Position numbers and translations under genes: made by a program. From the NCBI GenBank assembly GCA_029975915.1, contig JARKOC010000065.1:1-13725 (forward strand): a stretch of DNA of 13,725 nt, in the 5' to 3' direction. Shown here piece by piece: positions 13,720 to 13,725 of the stretch. The notes below the pieces were generated by a model that saw only the letters and a program-made list of their open reading frames with translations, was not told the origin of the DNA and did no database searches. This DNA comes from Bryobacteraceae bacterium (GTDB taxonomy: Bacteria > Acidobacteriota > Terriglobia > Bryobacterales > Bryobacteraceae). The stretch's first letter is position 1; every line of letters starts with the position of its first letter.

Positions 13720-13725
13720 ACAAGG

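Larger units (their letters stand above)
13561..13725 (+). mobile_element. Probable left end of an IS21-family insertion sequence, continuing past the window
   Basis: Two 21-base copies lie at 13593-13613 and 13640-13660. Both begin GGCGG and end TAGACCAC, match at 16 of 21 positions and are 47 bases apart. A weaker third copy sharing GGCGCAA lies at about 13566-13582. Multiple spaced repeats of the form 'GGCGG....AAA.T.GACCAC' are characteristic of IS21-family termini. The window ends with GGGAGG then GTGTACAAGG, compatible with the ribosome binding site and first codons (M-Y-K) of an istA gene. The exact left boundary, expected to begin TG, is not resolved. No transposase sequence is in view, so the call rests on the repeats. 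Confidence 0.5.

Noticed and set aside
1..13725. CRISPR array, rRNA or retron
   Set aside because: No regularly spaced direct repeats of suitable length, no rRNA-like sequence and no reverse transcriptase frame were found on either strand.

Overview
The window is an accessory-island segment from a GC-rich soil-type bacterium. The integrase at the left edge resembles a transposase-like family I remember as abundant in Acidobacteriota such as Candidatus Solibacter. That is recall, not a search, so the taxon is a weak inference. No housekeeping gene, rRNA or tRNA is visible. Nearly everything is mobile, stress or defence related.

Layout. (1) 1-846 (-): a DDE integrase/transposase cut by the left edge. 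(2) 976-1661 (-): a toxin-antitoxin pair (ribbon-helix-helix antitoxin, then MazF/PemK toxin, ATGA overlap) with a perfect palindrome upstream. (3) About 1680-2373: no convincing gene, but a nested set of perfect inverted repeats. (4) 2414-3813 (+): a ParA-type ATPase with an N-terminal helix-turn-helix, coupled by ATGA overlap to a small protein with a possible SAP-like C-terminal fold. Their promoter carries four half-sites, alternately TGTGAA and TTCACA/TTCACG, at an exact 11-bp period. (5) 4140-6730 (+): a tight cassette of a 49-aa ORF, a DUF2924 protein, a large serine recombinase and a small HTH protein. It is preceded by a hairpin that would hide the first ribosome binding site. (6) 6856-12339 (+): an excisionase-like HTH regulator and a complete type I restriction-modification operon, hsdR-hsdM-hsdS. 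HsdR has an extra beta-sandwich domain resembling carboxypeptidase-regulatory domains between its helicase and C-terminal regions. (7) 12606-13649 (+): an unrecognised 347-aa protein next to the hsd operon. Its last codons run into spaced repeats that look like the left end of an IS21-family insertion sequence, which would continue beyond the right edge.

Working model (inference). An element carrying a ParA-type module and a serine-recombinase module sits beside a type I restriction system and an addiction module, flanked by two different transposase-type elements. The recombinase cassette may move or rearrange the island, the TA pair may stabilise it, and the Hsd proteins would protect against foreign DNA. 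The most unusual points are the 11-bp phased operator over the HTH-ParA promoter, the small ParA partner, the extra HsdR domain, and the probable IS truncation of the downstream unknown gene. All family assignments come from reading motifs; nothing was searched.
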